From positions 80,416 through 144,415 of the forward strand of contig CAZQMV010000008.1 in NCBI GenBank assembly GCA_964594635.1: a DNA stretch of 64,000 nucleotides, read 5' to 3'. A program made the position numbers and the translations under genes. The number at the start of each line of letters is the position of its first letter. Positions within the stretch are counted from its first letter, which is position 1. Under the pieces are notes generated by a model. It had not been told where the DNA came from. It did not search any database and saw nothing but the letters and a program-made list of their open reading frames with translations. The stretch is from Berkiella sp964594635. GTDB lineage: Bacteria; Pseudomonadota; Gammaproteobacteria; Berkiellales; Berkiellaceae. This document shows positions 1 through 8,599 of this stretch, in pieces.

Positions 1-1
1 A

Positions 2-1024
2 ACGACTGTCAGTGATGATGTATTACCCGATCCAAAGGGCAAAGAAACCAAAGACAAGAATATCAATGTCTCAGACACATCAGACACATCAGACACTCCT
101 GCGGTGGTGGATGTGGATACGCCTTTAATTGGTGATATTTTAAGCCAACCTAAGGGTGCCTGGATGCAAATCATAGGCGCTGATGTTTGGCAATATGAAA
201 GACAAAATATACCCGGTTACCATGCGGATATGTTGGGTATGATTATTGGTCGCGATCATCAAATTAATGATGATTTATTTATTGGGATCGCCGGTGGTTA
301 TCAACAAGCCGATGTTGATACCAAAGGTTTATCGGGAAGCTATTTAGATGTGAAGCGCTATAACGCTACCGTATATGGTCGCTACGATTTCGATTTAGAT
401 TTCAAATGCTTACCCAAATTTCCCATGTTTGCACAATTAGGGCTGACACTCGCTTTAAATAACTTCGATAACAATCGCTATATTTTAGTGCCACCTGCTG
501 CCGGTTTTGGTTATAGCAATATTGCGCATGGTGATTTTGATGGTTGGGAAACCAACGCGCATTTAGAGGTGGGTTATAACTTTGCTTGCCGATGCTTACG
601 CATTATTCCAAAAGCGATTATTGAATACTCGCACATGGAATTTAACAATTATGAAGAACATGATGCATTCTTCCTCGATTTAAATGTGAAATATGACAAC
701 ATGAATGCCTTTGATTTAGGCATTGGTGCACAAGTCGATTATCGCAGAGAGTTTGATAAAGTTGCTGTTATTCCAGAAGCGCATATTTACGTTTACCACG
801 ACTTTATCAATGCGAATCAAGTTGCTACCGCCAACTTCTATAGTGGTGGGTGGGCATTCTTAAGCGAAGGGGCTACACCCAATTCGAATACCATGGATTT
901 TGGCGTTTCATTGAACGTTCATAGTAACAATCAAACCATGGTTAGAATTGAGTACGACTACGTAACCCGAAGTGATTATCGTCGTAATGAGGCGTTTATC
1001 AAGCTACGACATGAGTGGGTATAA
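2..1024 (+). CDS. Autotransporter C-terminal beta-barrel protein (5' end outside window)
   Basis: The reading frame is open from base 2 with no stop, so the gene starts before the window; the GTG at 104 is probably not the true start. The visible part has a short acidic Ser/Asp/Thr-rich linker (SDT repeated three times, residues about 24-32), followed by about 300 residues of alternating aromatic/hydrophobic strands (YNATVYGRYDF, AHLEVGYNF, GVSLNVHS) typical of an autotransporter barrel inserted in the outer membrane by BAM. It ends in HEWV rather than the usual terminal Phe or Trp, which is slightly unusual. It lies 38 bp upstream of a second autotransporter and is probably co-transcribed with it. 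The passenger domain is not visible, so its function cannot be read. Confidence 0.75.
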   Translation, partial: TTVSDDVLPDPKGKETKDKNINVSDTSDTSDTPAVVDVDTPLIGDILSQPKGAWMQIIGADVWQYERQNIPGYHADMLGMIIGRDHQINDDLFIGIAGGYQQADVDTKGLSGSYLDVKRYNATVYGRYDFDLDFKCLPKFPMFAQLGLTLALNNFDNNRYILVPPAAGFGYSNIAHGDFDGWETNAHLEVGYNFACRCLRIIPKAIIEYSHMEFNNYEEHDAFFLDLNVKYDNMNAFDLGIGAQVDYRREFDKVAVIPEAHIYVYHDFINANQVATANFYSGGWAFLSEGATPNSNTMDFGVSLNVHSNNQTMVRIEYDYVTRSDYRRNEAFIKLRHEWV

Positions 1025-1062
1025 AAAGGGATATTTGTAAACAAGGGACAAGAGTAGCGTAC

Positions 1063-4000
1063 ATGAAACAAGCATTTCGTCTTAGCCAAGCCGTTTTAGC
1101 CTCTACGCTGTTTATTGTACCGAGTATCAGCTGTGCCGATATCATCATTAACGGCGGCAACTCTGCGGCTAATATTGTTTATACCACTGGAGCGCCGGAA
1201 AATAACGGTAATATTCAAATTACCAATACCGGGTTTGTGGATACCACATTGCCAGGGGTTAACAACGGCGATGGTATTTTGGTTAATTCACAGAATGCCG
1301 TGATTACACTCGATCCCGCTAATATCAATGCAAACGCGATTTCAGCAGTCAATAACGGTATCACCATTACAGCGGGTAATAATGCCGCGATAACGGTTGG
1401 CAGTGGCACCACCAAAATTACGGCAACCAAAAGCGGTATTCAAGTTGATTCTAATACCGTTAATATTAATAACGCTGGTACCATTAATGGTGCGCCAGGT
1501 ATCGAAGTCACTGCCAATGGTGCAACGTTCACCTTAGTTAACCAGGCAACAGGTTCTATTGGTATCGTACCCAATCAAGCGATAACGTTGAATGGCGCAG
1601 GCGCGAAGATCAATAACGCAGGTAGTATCGCAGGTTTAGGTGGTATTAACATTGGTGGCCAAAATGCAACCATTGTTAACCAAATTAGCACCAGCGCAAT
1701 CACGGGTATCATATCGGGTACCACATTACCTGCTATCGCTGCGAATGCTACAGGTCTACAGTTAACCAACTCTGGCGTTATCCAAGGTACTGCTGCAGGT
1801 GGTGATGCCATTCAATTAAATCAGGATTTTAACGGTATCACGAATAATACGGGCGGTATTATCTCGTCTAATTTAAACAGTGGTATCAATATTACGGCTG
1901 GGATATCTGGTGATATTCAAAATAGTGGCATCATCGAAACGTCCGCCGTAGGCGGTTTAACCGCAGGTATTAGCATTGGTGGAAACTATATAGGCACCAT
2001 AAATAACAATGCAGGCGGTATCATCCAAACCTTAAGTGGTACTGGGAATGCAGATGCCATTGGTGTGACGGGTTCATTTGGCGTTATTAATAATAGCGGC
2101 AGTATTCTTGCCGTTGCAGGTGCTGGTAATGATAATGCGATTACGATTTTTCCAGGTTCAACAACCGGTATCATCAATAACAGCGGCAACATACTAAGCC
2201 AAAATAATTCAACCATTCTGTTAAATGGCAACATTACCCAAATTAATAATAATAGCGGTGGGACAATCGCTGCTTTAGGAAATGCTTCTGCCATTGTTGC
2301 TGACGCGGCTGGTGTTACATTGGTCAATGGGATCAACAACAGTGGCACAATTAGTAGTGGTGGTGGTCAAGCGATTGATTTACAAAGTGGTGGTGCTGCC
2401 ATCAATATCAAATTGACCCAAACGGCTGGCACAATTGATGGCGATGTGTTGCTCGCTTCTGCTGGCGGTAACATTTTTGATATGAACGGCGGCACGATAA
2501 CAGGTAATGTTTTCACAAGCCCGTTGGCAAACAGCACGCTAAATTTAAATGGTGGCACGATCGCAGGTAATTTAACGCTGCAAAGTGCTGCAGGAAATAC
2601 CGTAAACATTGCAGGCACTGCCTTAAACACCGTTACCACTAGCCCTGGTGCCGATATCTTTAATTTAACTGGCGGTACTTTCAATACCATCACCGGTGGT
2701 GTGGGCGATATTTTAAATGTCAAAGCGACTTACAGCACGAGTGGCGACATCATTGATGTTCCCACTGTCAATGTGACAGCGGGTACGTTCAGTGTGAATG
2801 ATAAGCTAACAGGCTTTACCAATCTGAATGTTGGGCCCAATGCATCGATGGTGGTGAATTCAAATACCGTCACCGGTGTTCTTGCAAATGTGATCGTCAA
2901 TGGTAATTCCTCTATATCTGTTACGAGTGGAAACCAATTAGATACGGGTGGCGGTGATATCACTTTAAATAACGGTGGTGTATTGAATCTGGCTAATAGT
3001 GCAGTTCAAACAGGTGCTTTAGCGAATACCTTTACTGCCAATGCAGGTGGTGTTTACGGCGTGACAATCGAAGGGCCTGGTAATTTTGGCAAAATGGCAT
3101 TAACGGGCAATGCAGATCTCAAAGCGGGTAGCTATATTGCGACACAACTAGGCACATCGGGTACTTTTATTCCAATGGGCACTCAGTTTGATATTATTAC
3201 GACGGCAGGAATGATAACAGATGCTTCAACACTGAATCAGCCTGGTTCATTAACGGTGTCTTTTGTTAAGTCACTCGAAGCGGGTGATACGATTTTACGC
3301 TTAACATCACAACGAAGTGGTTATTCACCTTTTGCCAATAGTGACTCTTCACAAGGAGTTGCGGGTGCATTAGATGTGATTGCCGCTCAAGGGACAACCA
3401 ACCCTCAGCTGTTAGCGGTTTTAGGGCAATTGGATCTCATCACGAATCCATCTACGCTCCAAACGGAATTAGAAAGTCTAGCACCGCCTGTTAATTATTC
3501 TCTGATTGCGGCAACCCATGTCAGCATGGATCAAATGTTTCGAAGCTTGCGTCGTCGTATCGAAGATATGCGTTACTTAAAAACGCTAGGTGCAGAAAGC
3601 TATCAAATCATTGGTCCAGATAACATGGAAGATCGCAATTCAGGTTCAGGCTATAGCTACGGTGATTCAATTCATGCCCCTGCTTCGCAAGGTGCATGGG
3701 TACAAGGTTATGGCACGGTTCTTGATCAACGTCGTCGTCATCAAGTAGATGGCTACTTAGGAGATGCTACTGGTTTTGCTATCGGGATGGATTGGGGACA
3801 ACAAGGTGCCCTTGTCGGTGGAGCACTTAACTTTACACAAGCCCATATGGTGGGTAAGACAGAAGACGAGAATGTCCAAAATATTCAAAGTGTTCAAGGC
3901 TCTGTTTATAGCTGGATCGATCTCACAGATGATATCTACGTGGATACGATCGCAGGCTTTGCAATGCATCACTACAAAACACGCCGTAATATGGGCATCG

Positions 4001-4515
4001 GTACATTTACAACCTCTGCGTTTGGTGACTTCTACGGTGTGCACTATGGCGTACAATCTGAAATTGGTTACGCATTCTTATTTGACTATCTCACCGTCTC
4101 TCCTATGACGCGCCTGCGTTATACTCGCATGTCAATTGATGATTATTCAGAGAGTGGTGCTGGCGGTGTGAGTTTAACGGTGCAAAACACGGGTTTGAAC
4201 GAAGGCGTTGTTGGTGTTGGGATACGAGCACTTGGCAAAATAGAATATGCTCAAGCCATTTATGCTCCAGAGCTTTCATTCATGCTTGCTTATGATTTTT
4301 ATGGTGAAGGCGAAAACACCACCTCACGTTTCTTAGGCGATGGACCGATGTTCCAAACGATTGGGATAAAACCTGCTCAAACAATGATGTTGATTGATGC
4401 AGGCATCAATGTTCATACCTACGATTCTTATATCTTCACTGTCAAAGGTGAATTGGATCTACGCGATCATTTCTATGGCTACTCAGGTTGGGTGAATCTA
4501 TACCGCTCCTGGTAA
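1063..4515 (+). CDS. Autotransporter with repetitive passenger and C-terminal barrel
   Basis: This is a secreted surface protein of about 1150 aa. I chose the ATG at 1063 over the one at 1015 because it gives a clean signal peptide (MKQAFRLSQAVLASTLFIVPSISCA) and avoids overlap with the upstream gene. Residues about 30-800 are a low-complexity passenger rich in Asn, Gly, Ile and Thr, with degenerate units such as INNSGTI and NNNAGGI. These are expected to form a right-handed beta-helix. The last 300 or so residues (from SQGAWVQGYGTV) form the barrel, ending in LYRSW with the expected terminal aromatic. It lies 38 bp behind another autotransporter barrel gene. The passenger shows no protease motif that I can see, so an adhesin-like role is inference. 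Confidence 0.85.
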   Translation: MKQAFRLSQAVLASTLFIVPSISCADIIINGGNSAANIVYTTGAPENNGNIQITNTGFVDTTLPGVNNGDGILVNSQNAVITLDPANINANAISAVNNGITITAGNNAAITVGSGTTKITATKSGIQVDSNTVNINNAGTINGAPGIEVTANGATFTLVNQATGSIGIVPNQAITLNGAGAKINNAGSIAGLGGINIGGQNATIVNQISTSAITGIISGTTLPAIAANATGLQLTNSGVIQGTAAGGDAIQLNQDFNGITNNTGGIISSNLNSGINITAGISGDIQNSGIIETSAVGGLTAGISIGGNYIGTINNNAGGIIQTLSGTGNADAIGVTGSFGVINNSGSILAVAGAGNDNAITIFPGSTTGIINNSGNILSQNNSTILLNGNITQINNNSGGTIAALGNASAIVADAAGVTLVNGINNSGTISSGGGQAIDLQSGGAAINIKLTQTAGTIDGDVLLASAGGNIFDMNGGTITGNVFTSPLANSTLNLNGGTIAGNLTLQSAAGNTVNIAGTALNTVTTSPGADIFNLTGGTFNTITGGVGDILNVKATYSTSGDIIDVPTVNVTAGTFSVNDKLTGFTNLNVGPNASMVVNSNTVTGVLANVIVNGNSSISVTSGNQLDTGGGDITLNNGGVLNLANSAVQTGALANTFTANAGGVYGVTIEGPGNFGKMALTGNADLKAGSYIATQLGTSGTFIPMGTQFDIITTAGMITDASTLNQPGSLTVSFVKSLEAGDTILRLTSQRSGYSPFANSDSSQGVAGALDVIAAQGTTNPQLLAVLGQLDLITNPSTLQTELESLAPPVNYSLIAATHVSMDQMFRSLRRRIEDMRYLKTLGAESYQIIGPDNMEDRNSGSGYSYGDSIHAPASQGAWVQGYGTVLDQRRRHQVDGYLGDATGFAIGMDWGQQGALVGGALNFTQAHMVGKTEDENVQNIQSVQGSVYSWIDLTDDIYVDTIAGFAMHHYKTRRNMGIGTFTTSAFGDFYGVHYGVQSEIGYAFLFDYLTVSPMTRLRYTRMSIDDYSESGAGGVSLTVQNTGLNEGVVGVGIRALGKIEYAQAIYAPELSFMLAYDFYGEGENTTSRFLGDGPMFQTIGIKPAQTMMLIDAGINVHTYDSYIFTVKGELDLRDHFYGYSGWVNLYRSW

Positions 4516-4591
4516 GTAAATCCCCCTGCTCGCTAGCGCTCGCCGCCCCCTTTACAAAAGTGGGCTATGGGCGCTTCGCGCAGCAAGAGAA

Positions 4592-5179
4592 TTAACCTTC
4601 TTTCCCTGCTTTCTCGGCTTCCATCCATAACGCGACTCTTTCAGGAATAGGGGGTCTTGCTGGAGGCGTACTGAAGAGATCAAGCACTTCTTGCGGGGCA
4701 ATTTTTCCTTCTTTACTAATAAACAGCATGCGCATTAAAGCGGTTACGCAGAGTTGTTCGCCTTTAAATATTTTTTGTTCAATAAAAATCCACTTTTCAT
4801 CCCAGTAAATAACTTGGGTGGTTTGCGTAAATGTATCAAATACTTTTAAAGGGCGTAGATAATGCACTTTGATGTTACCTAAAAGAGGGGCCCATTTTCG
4901 CTCTTGAATGCGTTTTAACAGCCCCGTTACCACCATTAAATGCAATCGCCCTAAATCCATTAGCGACAAATAGCGCCCATTATTCACATGCAGATAAACA
5001 TCGAGATCATTGGGCATCACGCGCATTGATAATTTCGATGCCGCTAATACGTCGGATTGTTTGGGAAGCCAAGGAAAGCGCACAATGAGCCAAAGCAAAC
5101 GAAGATACAAATTCATGGGATACCACACAAGCAAATTAAGTATGGCATCCATGATAGGTAATTTAGACAGCGCCTTCAA
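4592..5179 (-). CDS. Hotdog-fold acyl-CoA thioesterase-like protein
   Basis: This 195-aa protein carries a 4HBT/YbgC/THEM6-like hotdog domain: MRVMPNDLDVYLHVNNGRYLSLMDLGR is the family signature, with the Asp and the HVNNGRY segment near residues 55-75, followed by the beta-sheet segments VHYLRPLKVFDTF and WIFIEQKIF. Members hydrolyse acyl-CoA thioesters; the substrate cannot be read here. The N-terminal 40 residues are hydrophobic and basic (MDAILNLLVWYPMNLYLRLLWLIVRF), which suggests a membrane anchor or an amphipathic helix, as in THEM6-type members. It is followed upstream on the same strand by a small unknown gene only 6 bp away, so the two may be co-transcribed. It converges on the autotransporter gene. 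Confidence 0.75.
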   Translation of the reverse strand: MKALSKLPIMDAILNLLVWYPMNLYLRLLWLIVRFPWLPKQSDVLAASKLSMRVMPNDLDVYLHVNNGRYLSLMDLGRLHLMVVTGLLKRIQERKWAPLLGNIKVHYLRPLKVFDTFTQTTQVIYWDEKWIFIEQKIFKGEQLCVTALMRMLFISKEGKIAPQEVLDLFSTPPARPPIPERVALWMEAEKAGKEG

Positions 5180-5185
5180 TCAACC

Positions 5186-5446
5186 TTAATGATTAGAATC
5201 CGTCGTTGCTGGACGAGGCTTTGAAAGACGTGGATCTACCATTTCCCCTCTTCCTTGTAAGACGTGTAGCGAGTCTTGTGACTTGACTCGCTCTATCGCG
5301 GTTTGACTACTGGTTAGCGTAATCCGAGAACCTGATGTTGATCGACTATGTAAAAAATTGGGTACGATAGGTTCTGGGGTGTTTCCTTCAGATAAACTTG
5401 GGAACATATCGTCTGTTGGGATCGTTTTTGCACCGTTGCTAGACAT
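5186..5446 (-). CDS. Small hydrophilic protein of unknown function
   Basis: I do not recognise this 86-aa product. It is Ser/Thr/Pro-rich, has no hydrophobic segment and is probably intrinsically disordered (MSSNGAKTIPTDDMFPSLSE at the start, KPRPATTDSNH at the end). It is supported as a real gene by a good AAGGAG ribosome-binding site 7-8 nt before the ATG and by a near-consensus promoter just upstream (5504-5531). It sits 6 bp before the thioesterase gene on the same strand. A secreted or effector-like role would be speculation. Confidence 0.6.
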   Translation of the reverse strand: MSSNGAKTIPTDDMFPSLSEGNTPEPIVPNFLHSRSTSGSRITLTSSQTAIERVKSQDSLHVLQGRGEMVDPRLSKPRPATTDSNH

Positions 5447-5503
5447 CGCTGAAACTCCTTTTTCAGTTTAAATAAATAAGTAATTAGAGATAGGTCATAC
5501 ATT

Positions 5504-5531
5504 AATATAGTAAGCATCTAAATTAAGTCAA
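5504..5531 (-). promoter_or_regulatory. Sigma70-type promoter for the 86-aa gene
   Basis: On the minus strand the -35 box TTGACT (5531-5526) is followed by a 16-nt spacer and the -10 box TATATT (5509-5504). It is oriented towards the start codon at 5446. Confidence 0.55.
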
Positions 5532-5540
5532 ACATGTGAT

Positions 5541-5912
5541 TTATTTTTTAAATAGGGGTAAAACTTTTAAGCGTTCAAGTTCTTCATGAATGGGAACGAA
5601 GCTTCGTTCAATTAAGCCAAGTAAGTGCGGCAAGCTTTCTAGACGCATTTCTTGTGCCGCCATTTCTAAGCGTAAACAATCAAAAGAGAAAGAAATAGCA
5701 CCAACATCAATGCTGCGCTGGCGCAATTCTCTTGCAGCATTTTTAAAATTGGCTAGATTTTGTTCTTCGATAGCTTTATGAAGTGTTAATACTTTTCTTT
5801 TAGCATCGGCTAAATACAAGTCGATGAGTTCCCTCACTTCTTTTTGAAAGATCTGCTGCAATTCTTTCAAGAAAGAGATCTGTATAAGGGGGGAACAGAG
5901 ATCATTTCCCAT
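5541..5912 (-). CDS. Hpt-like four-helix protein lacking the phospho-His
   Basis: This 123-aa all-helical protein fits the histidine phosphotransfer (Hpt) pattern: an ELIDLYLADAKRKVLTLHKAI helix, then the segment ARELRQRSIDVGA, then LRLEMAAQEM. Canonical Hpt domains read A-H-x-L-K-G-x-S-x-x-[LV]-G-A at the middle segment. Here the His position is Arg, and Lys-Gly is Arg-Gln, while Ser, Gly and Ala are retained. If the family call is right, it cannot carry phosphate and would act as a binding protein or decoy. No kinase or regulator is adjacent. The family assignment rests on the motif pattern only. Confidence 0.55.
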   Translation of the reverse strand: MGNDLCSPLIQISFLKELQQIFQKEVRELIDLYLADAKRKVLTLHKAIEEQNLANFKNAARELRQRSIDVGAISFSFDCLRLEMAAQEMRLESLPHLLGLIERSFVPIHEELERLKVLPLFKK

Positions 5913-5944
5913 AAAGCTACCTTAGTTTCTTATTTGCTAATATA

Positions 5945-5956
5945 GTGTATATACAC
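5945..5956. promoter_or_regulatory. Short perfect palindrome upstream of the Hpt-like gene
   Basis: GTGTATATACAC is a perfect 12-bp palindrome 33 bp before the start at 5912. It could be an operator or simply an AT-rich promoter element. The 260-bp gap 5913-6173 shows nothing else that I can support. Confidence 0.25.
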
Positions 5957-6173
5957 AATGTTTGCTACCCGTCTTTTGCTGCCGTTCGTCCAGATAAGCT
6001 TGACTCAAAAGGGGGCAGAATTTAAAAGTAGATTGGGGTAGCCACACGAAATTGTGGTGGAAGGTTAACAAAGCCTTGTCGATTGGGCAAGTGGTTATAC
6101 TAAGGTAATGAACTGAAGATATTCAGTTTACTTGATTAATGTGTTTTGTTAAACTGACTGGATTGTCTAATAT

Positions 6174-6569
6174 ATGAAAGCCACCAAAAAAATGAAAAAC
6201 CAACCAGATGACCAAGTACTCTTTCTAGAGAAATTAACCGATTTAGCAGAAAGACGCGGTTTTCGAGGCCCCATCCCTGGGGAGCCTATTTTACCCAATG
6301 TCGGAGAAAGTCTGACTTTAAAACAAATTGCCAAGCTCAAAGTGATGATGGGTTTTCCCGATATTGCCGGAGCCGTTTTAGCAATGGGTGGTGAAGCTTC
6401 AAAAGAACTGATTGATTTAAATGATGCTCTAAAACCTGCACATGGCATCAAAGAGCACAAAGAAATGCAATTGTTGCTAAGTAAGCATAAAAAAGCAGAT
6501 GATTTAATTAGCAACTATGAACCTGAGAGTGCCGCTAAAAAAACCAAGCCTCGTTCAACTAAAAGCTAA
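6174..6569 (+). CDS. Conserved-looking hypothetical protein, 131 aa
   Basis: I do not recognise this protein. It is soluble, has no signal peptide, and has a basic start (MKATKKMKNQ) and a basic tail (AAKKTKPRSTKS) that could bind nucleic acid. The core (ERRGFRGPIPGEPILPNVGESLTLKQIAKLKVMMGF) looks folded. Its 3' end overlaps the 3' end of the convergent membrane-protein gene by 11 bp. Coding is supported by a clean frame without large shadow ORFs of its own size. Confidence 0.6.
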   Translation: MKATKKMKNQPDDQVLFLEKLTDLAERRGFRGPIPGEPILPNVGESLTLKQIAKLKVMMGFPDIAGAVLAMGGEASKELIDLNDALKPAHGIKEHKEMQLLLSKHKKADDLISNYEPESAAKKTKPRSTKS

Positions 6570-7413
6570 CATTATCCGATTTTTTAACTGGAATTGCGCT
6601 TTGCACTTTTTGTTTGCGTGCGTGATGATCGCTGATTTCGGCTTTTTTACGGATTTGGAGATCGTATTTGTTGGTGAGTAAAAACACCAATGACCATGGT
6701 CCAATAATCATCAATAATGCTTCTGCTATTAATTCAACCCACACCTGGTTAATATGAATGTTTGCAAAATAATAGTTAAACATCATCGGTATTTTCATGA
6801 AAAAAACAATCACCAAGACCGCAAATAAGCCATGGGAAAACGTTCGCCAATAATTGTTTTTGACAAGCAAATTGCTCATGGATTGCGCATCATTGGCATC
6901 TAAACCATCACTAAAAATCAACCACGGCGCATAAAGCGTTGAAACGAGTGAAGCAAAAATCAATAAAGGTGAGAGCATCGCCCAAGCAAAAACCAGATTA
7001 AAATTCATGTTGTAATAAAGCAGCGCAAAATTACCTAAAATACAAAGTCCTAGCAAAACCAATGGCAAAAATGCCATCGAAGCTAAAGCGCCAATAAATG
7101 AGAGAAACCGCATTCCGGTTTCTTTTAAAATATCTATTGTACTCATTGTGGATGAGGTCGCAATTTTATCAATCGTTGAGATCATGGCACCAATCAAGGG
7201 CAGTGTTAGTACCAGTAATATCATGGCACCTTGTTGATAATAAGGTTGCATATCTAGGGGGAAATAGCTCGTTCCGTATCGAAAAAAATGCACAATAATC
7301 ACACAGAGAAAGCTGTAAGGTAATACTCGCAACAAACTGGTTGTGTATAAATGACAGGTTGTTTTTAACAACTCATGATCACTTAAAGGCTTCGCTAAAG
7401 GAAAAATTGGCAT
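6559..7413 (-). CDS. Polytopic inner-membrane protein of unknown function
   Basis: This 284-aa protein has about six hydrophobic segments (for example VLPYSFLCVIIVHFF, GAMILLVLTLPLIGAMI, FIGALASMAFLPLVLLGLCILGNFALLYY, GLFAVLVIVFFMKIPMM, LIAEALLMIIGPWSLVFLL) and a basic cytoplasmic tail. The layout resembles the BPSS1780-type or YciC-like membrane proteins of gammaproteobacteria, but I see no diagnostic motif. It is convergent with the 131-aa gene (11-bp overlap) and divergent from purU. No function is assigned. Confidence 0.65.
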   Translation of the reverse strand: MPIFPLAKPLSDHELLKTTCHLYTTSLLRVLPYSFLCVIIVHFFRYGTSYFPLDMQPYYQQGAMILLVLTLPLIGAMISTIDKIATSSTMSTIDILKETGMRFLSFIGALASMAFLPLVLLGLCILGNFALLYYNMNFNLVFAWAMLSPLLIFASLVSTLYAPWLIFSDGLDANDAQSMSNLLVKNNYWRTFSHGLFAVLVIVFFMKIPMMFNYYFANIHINQVWVELIAEALLMIIGPWSLVFLLTNKYDLQIRKKAEISDHHARKQKVQSAIPVKKSDNVSF

Positions 7414-7574
7414 AATTACACGGATCCCCAGCTAGGATTTATCTATAAAAGTATAGAAGTACTTGCCTCAGATTTGACTTAATTAGCTAGATAAATTTAA
7501 CGTTAGGGTGAACATTTTCAAATAGCCAAGTATACTCACTACCTTTAATCGCATTAAAAGAGCATGAGTAAAAA

Positions 7575-8453
7575 ATGAAATACGCACAAGATGCCACCCT
7601 AGCAAGACTCTTAATTACCTGTCCGGATGGTCCAGGCATTATTGCGAAAGTGACAACTTTTTTAAAAAATCAGGGTGCTAATATTACCGATTTGGATCAA
7701 CATTCAACCGATCCTGAAAATGGCACTTTTTTTATGCGTCTTGAATTTCAAACTTCACATCTTAGTGTTACTAATGAACAATTAGAAGCGGCTTTTGCGA
7801 GTGAAGTTGCACTCCCTTTCAAAATGCAATGGCAAATGCATTATGCGGCTAACCGTAAACGCATGGCAGTGTTTGTTTCCAAATATGATCATGCATTTTT
7901 AGAAATTCTCTGGCGTCAAGCACGAGACGAGTTGCCATTTATGATTCCCTTTATTATTTCCAATCATCCCGATTTGAAAAAAGCGGCTGATCACTTTGAT
8001 ATTCCGTTTCATTATGTTCCCGTCACACCAAGCACAAAGCAAGCAGCAGAAGCAAAAATGTTAGCATTGTGTGACAATCAAGTTGACGGTATTATTTTAG
8101 CGCGCTATATGCAAATTTTGTCTGAAGATTTTGTGAACCGTTATCCCAGTAAAATTATCAACATTCATCATTCATTCTTGCCTGCGTTTGTGGGCGCAAA
8201 TCCGTATCAACAAGCCTATGATAAAGGTGTTAAATTAATTGGTGCTACCGCGCATTATGTGACTCAAGAATTAGATATGGGGCCAATCATCGCACAAGAC
8301 GTGGTGAGAGTGTCACATCGCCAAAGCGCCGATAAATTACGTGAATTGGGGCAAGATGTGGAACGTACTGTATTAGCCAGAGCGGTGAGAGCGCATGTTG
8401 AGGACCGCATCATTGTCAACGGCACTAAAACAGTTGTCTTTGATCCTCATTAA
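7575..8453 (+). CDS. purU: Formyltetrahydrofolate deformylase
   Basis: PurU hydrolyses 10-formyl-tetrahydrofolate to formate and tetrahydrofolate, balancing one-carbon pools and feeding formate to PurT. The 292-aa length is typical. An N-terminal ACT domain (residues 10-85: LLITCPDGPGIIAKVTTFLKNQGANITDLDQHST) precedes the formyltransferase-fold domain with the catalytic N-x-H motif IINIHHSFLPAF and the conserved Asp region ATAHYVTQELDMGPIIAQ. The gene stands alone and is followed by an inverted repeat that could be a terminator. Confidence 0.95.
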   Translation: MKYAQDATLARLLITCPDGPGIIAKVTTFLKNQGANITDLDQHSTDPENGTFFMRLEFQTSHLSVTNEQLEAAFASEVALPFKMQWQMHYAANRKRMAVFVSKYDHAFLEILWRQARDELPFMIPFIISNHPDLKKAADHFDIPFHYVPVTPSTKQAAEAKMLALCDNQVDGIILARYMQILSEDFVNRYPSKIINIHHSFLPAFVGANPYQQAYDKGVKLIGATAHYVTQELDMGPIIAQDVVRVSHRQSADKLRELGQDVERTVLARAVRAHVEDRIIVNGTKTVVFDPH

Positions 8454-8457
8454 AGAA

Positions 8458-8479
8458 GAAAAGGGTTAAACCCCTTTTC
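8458..8479 (+). terminator. Possible terminator after purU
   Basis: GAAAAGGG / CCCTTTTC form an 8-bp stem with a 6-nt loop, starting 5 bp after the purU stop. The T tract lies inside the stem, so termination strength is uncertain. Confidence 0.45.
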
Positions 8480-8506
8480 ACTCTCATCCGTAACGCGCTG
8501 AATTCC

Positions 8507-8580
8507 CCCCACCCACACATCCTCGCTTTGCTCGTCTGTGTTACCCTCCCCCGCACGCGGGGGAGGGTTAGGGAGGGGGG
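8507..8580. repeat. GC-rich intergenic hairpin element
   Basis: This C-rich/G-rich stretch in an otherwise AT-rich genome contains a perfect 11-bp inverted repeat, CCCTCCCCCGC at 8544-8554 and its complement at 8557-8567. It is flanked by further C runs to the left and G runs to the right. It lies between the convergent purU and dacB genes and could work as a bidirectional terminator or be a REP-like dispersed repeat. I see only one copy in the window. Confidence 0.5.
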
Positions 8581-8599
8581 AACAATATTTGCGCAGGAA

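Noticed and set aside
1215..2963. Several long minus-strand ORFs inside the autotransporter gene
   Set aside because: They are rich in Pro, Leu and Val because they are antisense to Asn/Gly/Thr repeats; no ribosome-binding sites or domains. Shadows of the real gene.
3757..4108. Overlapping ORFs on both strands in the barrel region
   Set aside because: They lie wholly inside the barrel coding sequence and show no family features.
1063..4515. The autotransporter as the LapA-type substrate of the Lap system
   Set aside because: It has a Sec signal peptide and a C-terminal beta-barrel (type V secretion), not a type I C-terminal signal or a LapG-cleavable retention module.
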